Source of the DNA: GCA-2698665 sp047611265
GTDB taxonomy: Bacteria; Pseudomonadota; Gammaproteobacteria; GCA-002705445; GCA-002716945
Assembly (NCBI GenBank): GCA_047611265.1
Contig: JBLFWM010000001.1
Span: forward strand, 1-64,000
Length of the DNA stretch: 64,000 bases
Reading direction: 5' to 3'
The notes under the pieces are model-generated. The model was not told where the DNA came from, did no database searches, and saw only the letters and a program-made list of their open reading frames with translations. Shown here piece after piece: positions 26,012 to 33,938 of this stretch; positions within the stretch are counted from its first letter, which is position 1; each line of letters opens with the position of its first letter. The position numbers and the translations under genes were made by a program.

Positions 26012-26476
26012 ATGAATAGAAGAAATTTTTTAAAGAATTCTCTTATGACTGCAGCCACTATAACAACTTTTTCAGGTTTAATGATTAAACCAAAAAGATT
26101 ATATGCGGCATGGCCAAAAGCATCCTTTGATATCACAGATTTAAATGACTCGATTAATAGTGTATACGGACATAATGATTTAAATGAAAGCTCAGAAGTT
26201 ATGCTTAAAGCTCCTGATATTGCAGAAAATGGAGCAATTGTTCCTTTGAATGTAAAAACAAAACTTAAAAATGTTGAGTCAATAATGATATTTGTTGAAA
26301 ATAATCCTCAGCCTTTATCTAGTGGTTACAATTTAAGCTCTAAATCAGTACCAACTGTTGGAACAAGAATTAAAATGGGTAACACTTCAAAAGTAATAGC
26401 GGCCGTAAAAAGTAATGGCAAAATATATACCGCTTCTAAAGAAGTGAAAGTAACAATTGGCGGATGTGGAGGTTAG
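26012..26476 (+). CDS. soxY: thiosulfate oxidation carrier protein SoxY
   Basis: Periplasmic sulfur carrier whose C-terminal cysteine holds the substrate through the Sox cycle. The start at 26012 gives a twin-arginine-type signal peptide (NRRNFLKNS, cut near LYAA), consistent with Tat export of folded SoxYZ. An in-frame ATG at 26000 overlapping soxX is the alternative. The mature part is an immunoglobulin-like beta fold. The last residues, VTIGGCGG, carry the essential carrier cysteine at 152 of 154. The gene is complete and adjacent to soxZ. Confidence 0.96.
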   Translation: MNRRNFLKNSLMTAATITTFSGLMIKPKRLYAAWPKASFDITDLNDSINSVYGHNDLNESSEVMLKAPDIAENGAIVPLNVKTKLKNVESIMIFVENNPQPLSSGYNLSSKSVPTVGTRIKMGNTSKVIAAVKSNGKIYTASKEVKVTIGGCGG

Positions 26477-26482
26477 ATAATT

Positions 26483-26791
26483 ATGAGTACAATAAAACTT
26501 AGAGCAAAAGAAAGTAAAGGTATTGTGACTGTTAAGGCAATCATTAAACATCCTATGGAGACAGGACAAAGAAAGAATAAAAAAACAGGTGAAAAAATTC
26601 CTGCTCACTTTATACAGCAAGTAATTTGCAAAGCAAATAACGATGAGGTTATTACAATAAATTGGGGTCCAGCAGTTTCAAAAAACCCTTATCTAACATT
26701 TGCCTATATGGGCTCTAAAGGTGACGTAGTTGAGCTTACATGGGAAGACAATCAAGGTAATAAAGATTCTCTGCAAGGCGAGGTTAAATAG
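26483..26791 (+). CDS. soxZ: thiosulfate oxidation carrier complex protein SoxZ
   Basis: A 102-residue partner of SoxY with no signal peptide; it is co-exported as the SoxYZ heterodimer. Family features are IKHPMETGQRKNKKTGEKIPAHFIQ in the first half and the closing LTWEDNQGNKDS beta strands. It starts 6 bases after soxY, fitting equal production of the two subunits. Confidence 0.96.
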   Translation: MSTIKLRAKESKGIVTVKAIIKHPMETGQRKNKKTGEKIPAHFIQQVICKANNDEVITINWGPAVSKNPYLTFAYMGSKGDVVELTWEDNQGNKDSLQGEVK

Positions 26792-26797
26792 TATTAA

Positions 26798-27631
26798 ATG
26801 AAAAATTATTTTCATAAGTTTTTATTAATTATTTTATTTGTAAATATTACTGCTTTTGCTTCACCAGAAGAAGATCAGGAGTTGTTTAGAGATCATTTTA
26901 AAAATAGATTTCCTAATACTGAGTTCAGTGAGTATAAAAATGGAGTGTATTCAATTGATGCATCGTCTAGAGAGCAATGGGAATCAATAGAAGACTTTCC
27001 TCCTTATGAGCTAAATATTGACCAAGGAGAAGAGTTATTCAATCAACCATTTAAAAATGGTAATACCTATGCAACTTGTTTTGAAAACTCAGGTATAGGA
27101 GTAAGACAAAATTATCCCTACTTTAATGAGTCTACAAATCAAGTAATGACACTAGAACTGGCAATTAACAATTGCAGGAAAAGAAATGGTGAAAAACCCT
27201 TCAGTTATTATAAAGGCGGGCCAATGGCCGATATATCTGCTTACATGGCTTATACATCAAGAGGAAATAAATTTGATGTCAAAATACCAAATAGCATGGA
27301 AGCTCTTGATGCTTATGAAGCTGGGAAAAAACTTTACTTCACTAAAGTTGGTCAACTAAATTTCTCTTGTGCAGATTGTCATGTATACCAGACCGGCAGC
27401 AAGTTAAGAGCTGATATTCCAAGTCCAGGAATTGGACACTCTACTCACTTCCCAGCATATAGATCAGGAGCTGGACGATTAGTCACACTACATGAAAGAT
27501 TTGCTGGCTGTTTAAACAGAGTTAGAGCTAAACCATTTAAGGCTCAAAATGAGGAGTATAGAAATTTAGAGTACTTTATTAGTTATATGAGTAATGGGTT
27601 AGAAATAAATGGCCCAGGCAGCAGAAAATAG
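26798..27631 (+). CDS. soxA: sulfur oxidation c-type cytochrome SoxA (single-haem type)
   Basis: Periplasmic catalytic subunit of SoxAX. The 277-residue protein has a signal peptide (cut near AFA, 21). The active-site haem motif is CADCH (191-195), and the cysteine ligand that is persulfidated in the family is Cys238 in ERFAGCLNRVRAKPF. The N-terminal haem site of two-haem SoxA is absent: only Cys94 remains (TCFEN) where CxxCH would be, with Cys126 (NNCRK) as its likely disulfide partner. This is the monohaem class. Sox genes present are X, Y, Z, A only; soxB and soxCD are not in the window. Confidence 0.95.
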   Translation: MKNYFHKFLLIILFVNITAFASPEEDQELFRDHFKNRFPNTEFSEYKNGVYSIDASSREQWESIEDFPPYELNIDQGEELFNQPFKNGNTYATCFENSGIGVRQNYPYFNESTNQVMTLELAINNCRKRNGEKPFSYYKGGPMADISAYMAYTSRGNKFDVKIPNSMEALDAYEAGKKLYFTKVGQLNFSCADCHVYQTGSKLRADIPSPGIGHSTHFPAYRSGAGRLVTLHERFAGCLNRVRAKPFKAQNEEYRNLEYFISYMSNGLEINGPGSRK

Positions 27632-27644
27632 GTATAATTATAAT

Positions 27645-28169
27645 ATGGTAAATAAGTTCAATTCATCAAAGTTATTATTAACATTACTCGCTCCTCTTTT
27701 ATTTGTATCATGTGCAACAATAAATGGGATAATGCCTGGCACAGATAGTTCGGAAAATGCTGAAGTTAAAGAAATCAGCGTAAGCCAAAAATTACAAATA
27801 TCAATTCCTATACCAGATAACTCAAAATATATTATTGACCAAACTATAATATTTGGTGAAGGTGAACGATTTACTGGCGTATTACATCTGGTTCATGATA
27901 TTTCTGCAGATGAAGTTGTTGAGTTTTATAGGGTTGGCATGAGAGATGATGGGTGGTCAGAAATAGCCATTGTAAGAAGCGGATTTGTTTTAATGAATTT
28001 TGATAAAGAAGATAGGTTTGCGACAATCAAAGTAAACCGTAATAGGAATTTAGTCTATGACTCTTCTTCTTCTGAGGTAACGATAGGTCCTAAGACTGGA
28101 ACAACTATAAATAGAAGAATAAATACGAATACAGAAGCTTCCGAGGAACAACCTTTCACGATTAAATAA
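27645..28169 (+). CDS. hypothetical lipoprotein downstream of soxA
   Basis: From the ATG at 27645 the product is 174 residues, with a lipoprotein signal peptide and a lipobox LFVSC (lipidated Cys23). The longer frame to 27609 overlaps soxA and lacks this N terminus. After a polar stretch there is a compact domain of about 80 residues (TIIFGEGERFTGVLHLV, EVVEFYRVGMRDDGWSEIAI, FATIKVNR), which recalls small DUF4810-like or sporulation-independent beta-alpha lipoprotein folds. I do not assign a family. Position suggests co-transcription with soxXYZA. It is much larger than SoxK and has no haem motif. Function unknown. Confidence 0.75.
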   Translation: MVNKFNSSKLLLTLLAPLLFVSCATINGIMPGTDSSENAEVKEISVSQKLQISIPIPDNSKYIIDQTIIFGEGERFTGVLHLVHDISADEVVEFYRVGMRDDGWSEIAIVRSGFVLMNFDKEDRFATIKVNRNRNLVYDSSSSEVTIGPKTGTTINRRINTNTEASEEQPFTIK

Positions 28170-28176
28170 AGCTTGT

Positions 28177-29055
28177 TTAATTTGTCCTCTCCGTTATTAT
28201 TTCCATTAAGTCATCAAAGTAAAGATCTCTGAAGAAATGACCTGCTCCATCGACCACAAGTAACTCAATATTTTTTTTATTCAAGACCTCAACTCTTCTA
28301 TAAGTATTAGGAGTAATCATGTCTTCAGATCCGACGATCACAGATACTTTTATATTTGTTGATGATAAGTTTCCCAGTAAGGATCCATTTTTTCCAGATT
28401 GCTTATCTGATATCTTGAAATAATCTAGAAAACTTTTTTTTGATACTTTTCCATTAGGGCAATTTAAAAAATCTATTGTTAACCAATCATTAGACTCATT
28501 TAATAACTCATCTACGTTTATATCATTTTTCACCATATGGTATTTTTTTAAATCAGCATATTGATCTGAAATAGGAGCTATCAAAAATACTGATTCAACA
28601 AGAATTTTTTCAGATGCTTCTAACTCCTCAAAAGACTGGATAATATTTAAGCCACCCCTTGAATGTCCAATTAAAAATATTTTCTGATATCCTTTTGATT
28701 TAAGATACTTAAACCATAACTCTACTTCATCAATTGATTTTGACTTGAAATGTTCATGTTCCACCTTGCATGGAAAAAAATTATTTTCACGATTATCAAT
28801 TCCATAACTAAGATTAATTGTTAACGAATCTATATTATTTTCTAAAAAAGAGTTAGCTAGGGATTTTATAAGTTCGAGGTTTTGATGGCCTCTTGTACCA
28901 TGAAGTATCAGCGCAATACTCTTAGAATTATTTTTGGTGTAGTGAGTTGCGTTTAGCTGAATGAGACTTTTATCATATTTATAAGGTATCTGTACAGCAT
29001 CAGACCATATTTCTGAAGAAAATATTAATAAACAGATGAGTAATATATTTTTCAT
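28177..29055 (-). CDS. exported alpha/beta-hydrolase
   Basis: A protein of about 292 residues with an N-terminal signal peptide (MKNILLICLLIFSSEIWS). The alpha/beta-hydrolase core has the oxyanion strand ALILHGTRG, the nucleophile elbow GHSRGG, the acid in VIVGSEDMI and the His in GAGHFFRD, so the Ser-Asp-His triad is complete. Substrate unknown. The open frame reaches 29097 through tRNA-Lys, but the ATG at 29053-29055 starts the signal peptide. It converges on the sox-cluster lipoprotein with a 7-base gap. Confidence 0.83.
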   Translation of the reverse strand: MKNILLICLLIFSSEIWSDAVQIPYKYDKSLIQLNATHYTKNNSKSIALILHGTRGHQNLELIKSLANSFLENNIDSLTINLSYGIDNRENNFFPCKVEHEHFKSKSIDEVELWFKYLKSKGYQKIFLIGHSRGGLNIIQSFEELEASEKILVESVFLIAPISDQYADLKKYHMVKNDINVDELLNESNDWLTIDFLNCPNGKVSKKSFLDYFKISDKQSGKNGSLLGNLSSTNIKVSVIVGSEDMITPNTYRRVEVLNKKNIELLVVDGAGHFFRDLYFDDLMEIITERTN

Positions 29056-29067
29056 AATAAGATTATA

Positions 29068-29140
29068 TAGGGCGTACTGGATTCGAACCAGTGACAAATG
29101 GCTTAAAAGGCCACTGCTCTACCAACTGAGCTAACGCCCC
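29068..29140 (-). tRNA. tRNA-Lys (TTT)
   Basis: Minus-strand cloverleaf of 73 bases. The acceptor GGGGCGT pairs with ACGCCCT (one G-T pair at the end). The D arm is GCTCAGTTGGTAGAGC, the anticodon stem GTGGC/GCCAT encloses CTTTTAA (anticodon TTT), and the T arm is ACTGG-TTCGAAT-CCAGT. The discriminator is A. The following bases are TATA, so CCA is not encoded. It lies between the YeeE-type transporter and the hydrolase, one base from the transporter's stop. Confidence 0.96.
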
Positions 29141-29141
29141 A

Positions 29142-30341
29142 TTATATCTTTTCAAGTGCTCTGAATTTATTTGGTATTAAATTCAGATCTGCTAATGAAG
29201 ACCTAAGACTATCAAAAAAACTACAATCTTCATAGACTGCATTGTAATATTCTATTTTCATTGCAATAGCTGCACCAATAACTATTGATATTAATGTTAT
29301 AAATGATCCTATTGCTAGAGTCGACACTCCCGACACTCCTTGACCAATCGTACAACCCATTGATAGTACTCCACCAATCCCTATGAGAACAGCACCTATG
29401 ATGTGTCTTGTAAAGTCCTCTTTTGACTGAAACCATTCTATCCTAAAATTTCTAGATATAATAGAATAGACAAAAGAACCTAAAATGACAGAAAGCAAAG
29501 CAGCAACACCGAAGGTCAAATAATAAATATCTGCAGACTTACTTAAATATATGATGCTTTCGCCCATCGGATTTATAAATGTAAAAGACTGAACTCCTAC
29601 ACCCGGCAATGGACTATCCAAAAAATCATTGGTTTCAATCCATTCTTGGCCTAAAGTAGAACCCGTTAAATACCACGCAAGGACCACAACGCTTCCCACG
29701 ATAAAACCACCAATTACATTATCTATATTTTTTACAAAAGAACCTGATCTGAATATATAATACATGAAGATAAACCCTACCAATAAGCCTATTGTAAGCT
29801 TGTAATACACTGTATTTTCTGCAGATATTATAGACGATATGATTGTAGGCAATGATTGATCTTCTATCCCTAATATAGCTAAATCAGGACTAATTGAGTT
29901 CATCCAGCTATGGAAAATTATTCCATAAAAATCTGTTCTAGTCATTATATATGCCATGAGGCCCGCTACTAGAAGAACTACTATTGACTTAAGGTTTCCC
30001 CCGCCAACTCTTATTAAAACTTTATTACCACAGCCACTTGCATATGTCATTCCTACACCAAACATAAGTCCACCTAAAACATATCTGGGCCAACTAAAAA
30101 CAGAGTTTCTGTAGGGTATTCTCGAGTCATTAAGATCAACATATGACAGAAATTCAAAGACAGTGACTCCAAGTACCGCAATAGCTGCAGCAAACATCCA
30201 AGATTTAAAACGTGATAAATCTCCAATATTAACCCAGTCTGAAACAGCACCCATTGTACAAAAATTTGTTTTACTTACAACAAAGCCAAGGATAAAACCT
30301 AAAATTGCTATGTATGACAATAATAAACCTGAGATTTCCAT
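29142..30341 (-). CDS. YeeE/YedE (TsuA-like) thiosulfate/sulfur transporter
   Basis: A 399-residue inner-membrane protein made of two related DUF395 halves with about nine to eleven hydrophobic segments. Three cysteines in conserved settings line up with those required for thiosulfate passage in TsuA/YeeE: Cys28 (KTNFCTMGAVSDW), Cys104 (YASGCGNKVL) and Cys330 (SMGCTIGQGVSG). The predicted role is import of thiosulfate or another small sulfur compound. The sox genes about 1.5 kb away and tusA fit a sulfur-metabolism setting. Substrate not proven. Confidence 0.88.
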   Translation of the reverse strand: MEISGLLLSYIAILGFILGFVVSKTNFCTMGAVSDWVNIGDLSRFKSWMFAAAIAVLGVTVFEFLSYVDLNDSRIPYRNSVFSWPRYVLGGLMFGVGMTYASGCGNKVLIRVGGGNLKSIVVLLVAGLMAYIMTRTDFYGIIFHSWMNSISPDLAILGIEDQSLPTIISSIISAENTVYYKLTIGLLVGFIFMYYIFRSGSFVKNIDNVIGGFIVGSVVVLAWYLTGSTLGQEWIETNDFLDSPLPGVGVQSFTFINPMGESIIYLSKSADIYYLTFGVAALLSVILGSFVYSIISRNFRIEWFQSKEDFTRHIIGAVLIGIGGVLSMGCTIGQGVSGVSTLAIGSFITLISIVIGAAIAMKIEYYNAVYEDCSFFDSLRSSLADLNLIPNKFRALEKI

Positions 30342-30421
30342 TCCTACCTATTCCTATCTATTCATTTTTTAGTTTTTATAATTATATTAGCAAACAGTAA
30401 TATAAGCATTACATTTTTTAA

Positions 30422-31090
30422 TTATTTTTTATAAAGCGTTGGATCATCAATTCCGGCATCTAAAAAACCTTTTTTTCTAAACTTGCAAGAATCGCAGTTA
30501 CCACAAGCCTCTCCGCTTTTAGATAGTGAATAACAGGAAACCGTGGCAGAATAATCTACCCCTAGTTTTATTCCTGTATTAATAATTTCTGACTTAGTCA
30601 TACTAACCAATGGAGTTAAAATCTTAAACGGACTCCCTTCTGAAGCAGACTTTGTTCCTAGATTTATCATTTTCTCAAAAGATGTTATAAATTCAGGTCT
30701 ACAGTCTGGGTAACCAGAGTAATCAATTGCATTTACACCTATAAATATATCTTTAATTTTTAACGTTTCAGCATAAGATGCTGCTATTGATAAAAATATT
30801 GTATTTCTAGCCGGAACATAAGTAATTGGAATACCGGTAGACTCTTCAGTTGGCACATCAAGGCTTGAGTCAGTTAATGCTGATCCCCCTATCTTGGTTA
30901 AATCTATATCAAAGATTATATGTTTGACGTCCGGATAATTAGATAGGATTTTCTTACTAGCAATTATTTCATAGTCATGCCTTTGTTTATAGTTAATGGT
31001 GAGGGCTGTAATTTTGTATCCCATAGATTTAGCAATAGCTAATGATGTTGTAGAATCTAAACCACCAGAAAAAAGGACTAAAGCATTCAT
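30422..31090 (-). CDS. queC: 7-cyano-7-deazaguanine synthase
   Basis: ATP-dependent enzyme making preQ0 in queuosine synthesis. The N-terminal PP-loop LFSGGLDSTTSLAIA is present. The C-terminal zinc site has cysteines in CYSLSKSGEACGNCDSCKFR. The start at 31088-31090 (MNALVLFSGG) follows the queE stop within a few bases (TAATATG). A GTG-initiated frame from 31111 is longer but less likely. Length 222 residues is normal. Confidence 0.95.
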   Translation of the reverse strand: MNALVLFSGGLDSTTSLAIAKSMGYKITALTINYKQRHDYEIIASKKILSNYPDVKHIIFDIDLTKIGGSALTDSSLDVPTEESTGIPITYVPARNTIFLSIAASYAETLKIKDIFIGVNAIDYSGYPDCRPEFITSFEKMINLGTKSASEGSPFKILTPLVSMTKSEIINTGIKLGVDYSATVSCYSLSKSGEACGNCDSCKFRKKGFLDAGIDDPTLYKK

Positions 31091-31091
31091 A

Positions 31092-31733
31092 TTACTTCCC
31101 ACGTTCATCACTCCATATAACTTTATGTAACTGGGTCTGTAGTCTAGCTGGAATATTATCTTTTAGCATATTTTCAGCAAGGATTTTTATATCCATTTCA
31201 TCATAACTAGGAGAAAATAAAACAGTACATTTCTTATGCAAATTATATTTAAAAATATAATCCTTTGCCCATATATAATCATCTAAGTCACAAATAACAA
31301 ATTTAATCTGATCCATAGATTTTAAATATTTATAATTATCTATAATATTTTTATCAGATTCTTTTGAAGCTGGTGTTTTAACATCTAATATAATTATTGT
31401 TTTATTATCTAAATTTTTTATTGAAACAGCATTACTTGTTTCAATAGAGACATTATATGATAAATTATTCAAGAGAGTTAAAAGATCAATTGTATTTTGT
31501 TGAGATAACGGTTCTCCACCAGTTACTGTTATATTATTACAATTAAAATTTTTTACCTCGTTGATTATCTCATCAAAAGTTTTTTTAGATCCTTCCGTGA
31601 AAGCATAAGCTGTGTCACAATATTGGCACCTTAAAGGGCAACCAGTTAACCTGATAAAGACTGTAGGCATTCCAGACGATAAGCTCTCACCTTGAATTGA
31701 ATAAAATATTTCATTTATGATTAATGTATTCAT
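31092..31733 (-). CDS. queE: 7-carboxy-7-deazaguanine synthase
   Basis: Radical SAM enzyme making CDG from CPH4, upstream of QueC. The iron-sulfur cysteines are C32, C36 and C39 in GCPLRCQYCDTAYAF, and the TGGEP motif follows. Length 213 residues. It precedes queC in a two-gene queuosine unit. It starts 3 bases after ruvC, so all are probably on one transcript. queD is not in the window. Confidence 0.95.
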   Translation of the reverse strand: MNTLIINEIFYSIQGESLSSGMPTVFIRLTGCPLRCQYCDTAYAFTEGSKKTFDEIINEVKNFNCNNITVTGGEPLSQQNTIDLLTLLNNLSYNVSIETSNAVSIKNLDNKTIIILDVKTPASKESDKNIIDNYKYLKSMDQIKFVICDLDDYIWAKDYIFKYNLHKKCTVLFSPSYDEMDIKILAENMLKDNIPARLQTQLHKVIWSDERGK

Positions 31734-31736
31734 GAT

Positions 31737-32234
31737 CTAGATACTTTTGACATTATCGGGATTATCCATGTATGTCATTGCATGACATATAGCAACACCT
31801 AAGGCATCAGAAGCATCTATTTCTAATTTTCGTCTAATTGTAAGGATACTTTTGACTTTTTTTTGAAGCTGTTCTTTATCAGATGCGCCACTTGTCGTTA
31901 CCACCATTTTTACTGTTCTAGGGCTATACTCAAATACTTCTAAAGCTGCTCTGCTACAAGCACAAATAGCGGCGCCTCTTGCTTGACCAAGCTTTATAGC
32001 TGTACCTGCATTTACGCTAAAAAATACTGATTCAATAGCTACATGTGATGGATTATATTCATCTATAATATTATTTGTAGCTTCGTTAATTAGCGCAAGC
32101 TTAGTTGTATACTTATTCTTTAAACCAGTTTTAATAATTGAATGATGTATATAGGTAAGATTATTATCTTCAAGTTTAATTAACCCAAATCCAGTAATAT
32201 TTGTTCCAGGATCAATCCCTAATATAATCGTCAT
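31737..32234 (-). CDS. ruvC: Holliday junction resolvase RuvC
   Basis: Endonuclease cutting four-way DNA junctions. The 165-residue protein has the metal-binding acidic residues in ILGIDPGTNITGFG (Asp7), AIESVFF (Glu) and the C-terminal DASDALGVAICH (two Asp). It lies directly after yebC in the common aspS-yebC-ruvC order. ruvA and ruvB, which usually follow, are replaced here by queE. Confidence 0.96.
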   Translation of the reverse strand: MTIILGIDPGTNITGFGLIKLEDNNLTYIHHSIIKTGLKNKYTTKLALINEATNNIIDEYNPSHVAIESVFFSVNAGTAIKLGQARGAAICACSRAALEVFEYSPRTVKMVVTTSGASDKEQLQKKVKSILTIRRKLEIDASDALGVAICHAMTYMDNPDNVKSI

Positions 32235-32239
32235 AAATT

Positions 32240-32953
32240 TTAAGAAAGACTAGCGTTCATATAAACATTTTGAACATCATCCAACTCCTCTATTTTACTA
32301 GATAAGTCAGAAATTTGTTCTTCGTCATCCTTACTCATTTCTATTGTCGTGAGAGCGTCCATAATTATTTCTTCATCTACTACCTCAACAGTTTTAGATT
32401 CAAAATATTTTTTTGTATTAAATAATTCATTAGGTTTTGTAAAAATAATACAATCAGTATCAATCATCTCAAAATCTTCAATCTCTACAACATCCATATG
32501 TTCTAGTAAGTCATCTTCAGTAACATTTAATAACTTCATTATTCCAACTTTTCGAAATAAATGAGATACAGAGCCATTAGTTCCAAGACTTCCTCCATGC
32601 TTTGTTAATGCATGCCGTAAGTCAGAAACTGTTCTATTTTTATTATCTGTTAGACATTCAATTATTACAGCAATGCCTTTAGGGCCATAACCCTCATATG
32701 TTATTTCTTCAAAGTTATCATTACTTTGTCCGGAGGCTTTATCAATTGCTCTTTTTACCGTATCTTTTGGAACATTTGCTGCATTAGCCTTAGATAAAGC
32801 TAATCTTAATCGCGAATTACTACCGACATCTGTTCCGCCCATTTTAGCAGCAACAGTGATCTCTCTTATTACCTTTGTAAAAGTTTTACCTCTTTTATTA
32901 TCTTGAGCTTTTTTCCTATGTTGGATATTCGCCCATTTACTATGTCCTGCCAT
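32240..32953 (-). CDS. yebC: YebC/PmpR-family protein (TACO1-like)
   Basis: A 237-residue protein with the invariant N terminus MAGHSKWANIQHRKKAQDNKRGK and the ECLTDNKNRTVSDLRHALTKHGGSLG motif. The family was described as DNA-binding regulators; recent work ties relatives to translation through proline-rich stretches. The ATG at 32951-32953 is clear from the family N terminus; the frame extends to 32977. nadA lies just upstream, interrupting the usual aspS-yebC adjacency. Confidence 0.95.
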   Translation of the reverse strand: MAGHSKWANIQHRKKAQDNKRGKTFTKVIREITVAAKMGGTDVGSNSRLRLALSKANAANVPKDTVKRAIDKASGQSNDNFEEITYEGYGPKGIAVIIECLTDNKNRTVSDLRHALTKHGGSLGTNGSVSHLFRKVGIMKLLNVTEDDLLEHMDVVEIEDFEMIDTDCIIFTKPNELFNTKKYFESKTVEVVDEEIIMDALTTIEMSKDDEEQISDLSSKIEELDDVQNVYMNASLS

Positions 32954-32954
32954 A

Positions 32955-33935
32955 TCAAGATGCCTTATATGTAACATTATTTAAGCGAAAATTAACCATT
33001 CTATCAATTGGAACCTTGGCTTTAGCTATTATATCATGCGCTAAAATTATTTCGTTAGATTTTGATTTAAATACGTTTAAAACTTTATTAGCAGTATTTA
33101 AATTCATCCAAGGACATCTCCCGCAACTCTTACATGTAGCACCTTCACCTTCTGTGGGTGCCTCAAAAAATATTTTTTCAGGTGAATATTTTTTCATCTG
33201 ATAAAAAATTCCTTTTTCTGTAGCCACGATAATATATTTTTTACTACTATTCTTAGATGCTTCTATTAATTTAGTTGTTGAACCTACCACGTGAGCCATT
33301 TGTATTATACTTCGCGGTGATTCTGGATGTACAAGAACATCACTGTCTGGATACTTCTTAATCATATTTCTTAATTCAAGAGCTTTATATTCTTCATGCA
33401 CTATACAAGATCCATCCCACAACAACATATCTGCACCAGTTTTTTCTAAAATATAGTTGCCAAGATATTTATCAGGAGCCCATATTAATTTTTTACCTAA
33501 AGAGGTTAGATGTTCAACAAGTGATACTGCCATACTAGACGTAACTACCCAGTCAGCAATTGACTTAACTTCTGCACTTGTATTTGCATATACTACAACT
33601 TCTCTATCTGGGTGATCATCGCAAAATTTTTTAAAATTTACATAATCACAACCAATGTCAAGAGAGCATGTTGCCTCCATGTCTAGCATGTATATTTTCT
33701 TATCCGGACTGAGAATCTTGGCTGTTTCACCCATGAACTTTACACCGGCAACTATTAATGTAGACTCTTGTTGTTTTGCACCATATCTTGCCATTTCAAG
33801 ACTATCGCTAACCAGGCCTCCAGTATCTTCGGCTAATCTTTGTACTAATTCATCAACATAGTAATGCGCTATTATTTTAGCGTTATTACTCTCTAACAAA
33901 GACTTTGTTTTTAGAAGGTATTCGTTATATTCCAT
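32955..33935 (-). CDS. nadA: quinolinate synthase A
   Basis: Iron-sulfur enzyme condensing iminoaspartate and DHAP to quinolinate, for NAD synthesis. The 326-residue protein has cysteines in MEATCSLDIGCDY and TCKSCGRCPWMN that bind the 4Fe-4S cluster, and an IIAHYYVD N-terminal segment. It ends one base before yebC begins. nadB and nadC are absent from the window; nadE lies elsewhere in it (43252-43995). Confidence 0.95.
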   Translation of the reverse strand: MEYNEYLLKTKSLLESNNAKIIAHYYVDELVQRLAEDTGGLVSDSLEMARYGAKQQESTLIVAGVKFMGETAKILSPDKKIYMLDMEATCSLDIGCDYVNFKKFCDDHPDREVVVYANTSAEVKSIADWVVTSSMAVSLVEHLTSLGKKLIWAPDKYLGNYILEKTGADMLLWDGSCIVHEEYKALELRNMIKKYPDSDVLVHPESPRSIIQMAHVVGSTTKLIEASKNSSKKYIIVATEKGIFYQMKKYSPEKIFFEAPTEGEGATCKSCGRCPWMNLNTANKVLNVFKSKSNEIILAHDIIAKAKVPIDRMVNFRLNNVTYKAS

Positions 33936-33938
33936 ATT

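Noticed and set aside
29056..29097. N-terminal extension of the alpha/beta-hydrolase
   Set aside because: It is read through tRNA-Lys; the ATG at 29053-29055 begins a proper signal peptide.
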